This document shows, piece after piece, positions 62,938 through 64,000 of a stretch of 64,000 nucleotides of DNA. Every line of letters starts with the position of its first letter. The stretch's first letter is position 1. The translations under genes were made by a program, and so were the position numbers. Origin of the DNA: Chitinophaga pinensis (GTDB taxonomy: Bacteria > Bacteroidota > Bacteroidia > Chitinophagales > Chitinophagaceae); the NCBI GenBank assembly GCA_945862385.1, contig CAMAXV010000001.1:62001-126000 (forward strand). Reading direction: 5' to 3'. The notes beneath the pieces were generated by a model, which worked only from the letters and a program-made list of their open reading frames with translations, was not told the DNA's origin and did not search any database.

Positions 62938-64000
62938 ATGCGTTTCAAACTGCTCTTTACATCGCTCTTCATTACTGCTACTTTGGGTAATCTCTCCCTG
63001 CAGGCACAGCAAGAACCTACTGTAGCTGCCATCATCAAAGAGGCGACTGAAAACTCGCAACTGAAACGGATGAGTCATGAATTGATGGATGGAGTAGGTC
63101 CGCGCCTGGTGGGCTCTACCAAAATGCTGAATGCAAGCGACTGGGCCATTGCACAATACCAGCAATATGGCATTACTGCCAAAAGAGAGAATTATGGTAC
63201 ATGGAGGGGATGGGACAGAGGTATTACGCATGTAGATATGATCAGTCCCTGGACCAAATCACTGGAAGCCACCCAACTGGCCTTCTCACCTTCCACCAAA
63301 AAAACTGTAAAAGGGGAAACCATCATCCTTGCAGACGTAGCAGATTCAGCTGCCTTCCAGCAGTGGCTGCCGAATGTGAAAGGCAAATTTGTTCTGTTGG
63401 CCATGCCGCAGCCTACGGGTAGACCAGATTACAACTGGAAAGAATTTGCCACCAAGGCTTCCATGGACAAAATGCAACAGGAGCGTAAGGAAGCCACTGA
63501 AGCCTGGCGGAAACGCATCAGCAAAACGGGATACAACAACCGTACCCTGGCCATAGCATTAGAAAAAGCTGGCGCTGCAGGTATCATCGGCAGCAACTGG
63601 AGCCAGGGCTTTGGCGTGAATAAAATCTTTGATGCGTACACCAAAAAGATTGCAACGATTGATGTGATGCTTGAAGATTACGGTCTGCTTTACCGACTGA
63701 CCGAATCGGGAAGAGCTCCAATCATTAGTGTAAACGCCCAATCCAAAGAACTAGGAGAAGTAGCCACCTTCAATACCCTGGCTGAAATCAAGGGCACTGA
63801 AAAGCCCAATGAATATGTGATGCTCTCCGCACATTTCGACTCCTGGGATGGTGGTACAGGTGCAACAGATAATGGTACCGGAACCATGGTGATGATGGAA
63901 GCGATGCGCATCCTGAAAAAAGTTTACCCCAATCCTAAACGTACCATCCTGGTGGGCCATTGGGGCAGTGAAGAACAGGGACTGAACGGCTCCCGTGCCT
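62938..64000 (+). CDS. M28 family metallopeptidase, N-terminal part (cut by window edge)
   Basis: From the ATG at 62938 the frame is open for 354 codons to the right edge, so the end is missing. Signal peptide MRFKLLFTSLFITATLGN to LQAQ. An N-terminal propeptide-like region (ELMDGVGPRLVGSTKM) and an inserted PA domain (about 120-260) precede the M28 core: VMLSAHFDSWDGGTGATDNG (zinc-binding His and Asp), TMVMMEAMRILK, and GHWGSEEQGLNGSRA with the catalytic Glu-Glu pair. It should be a secreted zinc aminopeptidase or carboxypeptidase. Probably co-transcribed with the NTF2-like gene 24 nt upstream. Confidence 0.9.
   Translation, partial: MRFKLLFTSLFITATLGNLSLQAQQEPTVAAIIKEATENSQLKRMSHELMDGVGPRLVGSTKMLNASDWAIAQYQQYGITAKRENYGTWRGWDRGITHVDMISPWTKSLEATQLAFSPSTKKTVKGETIILADVADSAAFQQWLPNVKGKFVLLAMPQPTGRPDYNWKEFATKASMDKMQQERKEATEAWRKRISKTGYNNRTLAIALEKAGAAGIIGSNWSQGFGVNKIFDAYTKKIATIDVMLEDYGLLYRLTESGRAPIISVNAQSKELGEVATFNTLAEIKGTEKPNEYVMLSAHFDSWDGGTGATDNGTGTMVMMEAMRILKKVYPNPKRTILVGHWGSEEQGLNGSRA

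Overview
The window comes from a member of the Bacteroidota, most likely Chitinophagaceae or a close relative. The grounds are: a SusC-type TonB plug and a large TonB-dependent receptor, a C-terminal type IX secretion sorting domain, many signal peptides ending in QAQ- or AQ-like sites, relaxed lipoboxes, few Shine-Dalgarno sequences, and promoters of the Bacteroidota form TAnnTTTG. No rRNA, tRNA, CRISPR array, insertion sequence or prophage was seen. The species itself cannot be read from this sequence.

Layout. 1-610 (-) is the 5' part of a PVC-type membrane-bound dehydrogenase. 680-4478 holds an exported methyltransferase and a UvrD-type helicase fused to an AddB-like Fe-S nuclease. 4589-8603 holds a stomatin/NfeD pair, a membrane-bound AraC regulator and an RlmL-type rRNA methyltransferase. 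8704-21956 is the DNA-repair core: recD, recC, recB, an Ate1/Bpt-like aminoacyl-tRNA-protein transferase, sbcD and sbcC, all on the + strand with overlaps or gaps of 2 to 27 bases. Such a block should repair double-strand breaks (RecBCD resection and loading) and clean hairpin or protein-blocked ends (SbcCD). The transferase inside it is unexplained.

22011-23915 codes for small envelope proteins. 23903-27478 is a heme/iron group: a DUF3445 heme oxygenase-like gene divergent from a bacterial nitric oxide synthase, then a barrel protein and a hemerythrin-like protein. 27558-32797 has a TonB receptor, an ATP-grasp ligase and a class C serine hydrolase.

32883-43456 is a cluster of secreted proteins of the kind known from Planctomycetes and Bacteroidota that degrade complex carbohydrates: a cytochrome/DUF1549/LamG/DUF1553 protein, DUF1501, DUF2231-LRR, a parallel beta-helix protein, a propeller, a metallophosphoesterase and a Dabb protein. 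43518-50517 has a stand-alone TonB plug protein, DoxX, a lipoprotein, an M20 peptidase and a T9SS-exported metalloprotease. 50677-55411 has a BON protein, a CLC transporter with fluoride-type motifs, a glycosyltransferase, a methyltransferase and a pseudouridine synthase. 55433-59692 has an AAA_14/DUF4143 ATPase preceded by three exactly spaced direct repeats, and two tandem paralogues of an uncharacterised membrane protein, the second one broken. 59958-64000 has a lipoprotein, rmuC, an NTF2-like protein and the start of an M28 peptidase.

Cross-cutting signals are dispersed GCCTGCC/GGCAGGC hairpins, two copies of a larger palindromic intergenic element, and four genes whose TAnnTTTG box lies only 4 or 5 bases before the start codon, which predicts leaderless transcripts.
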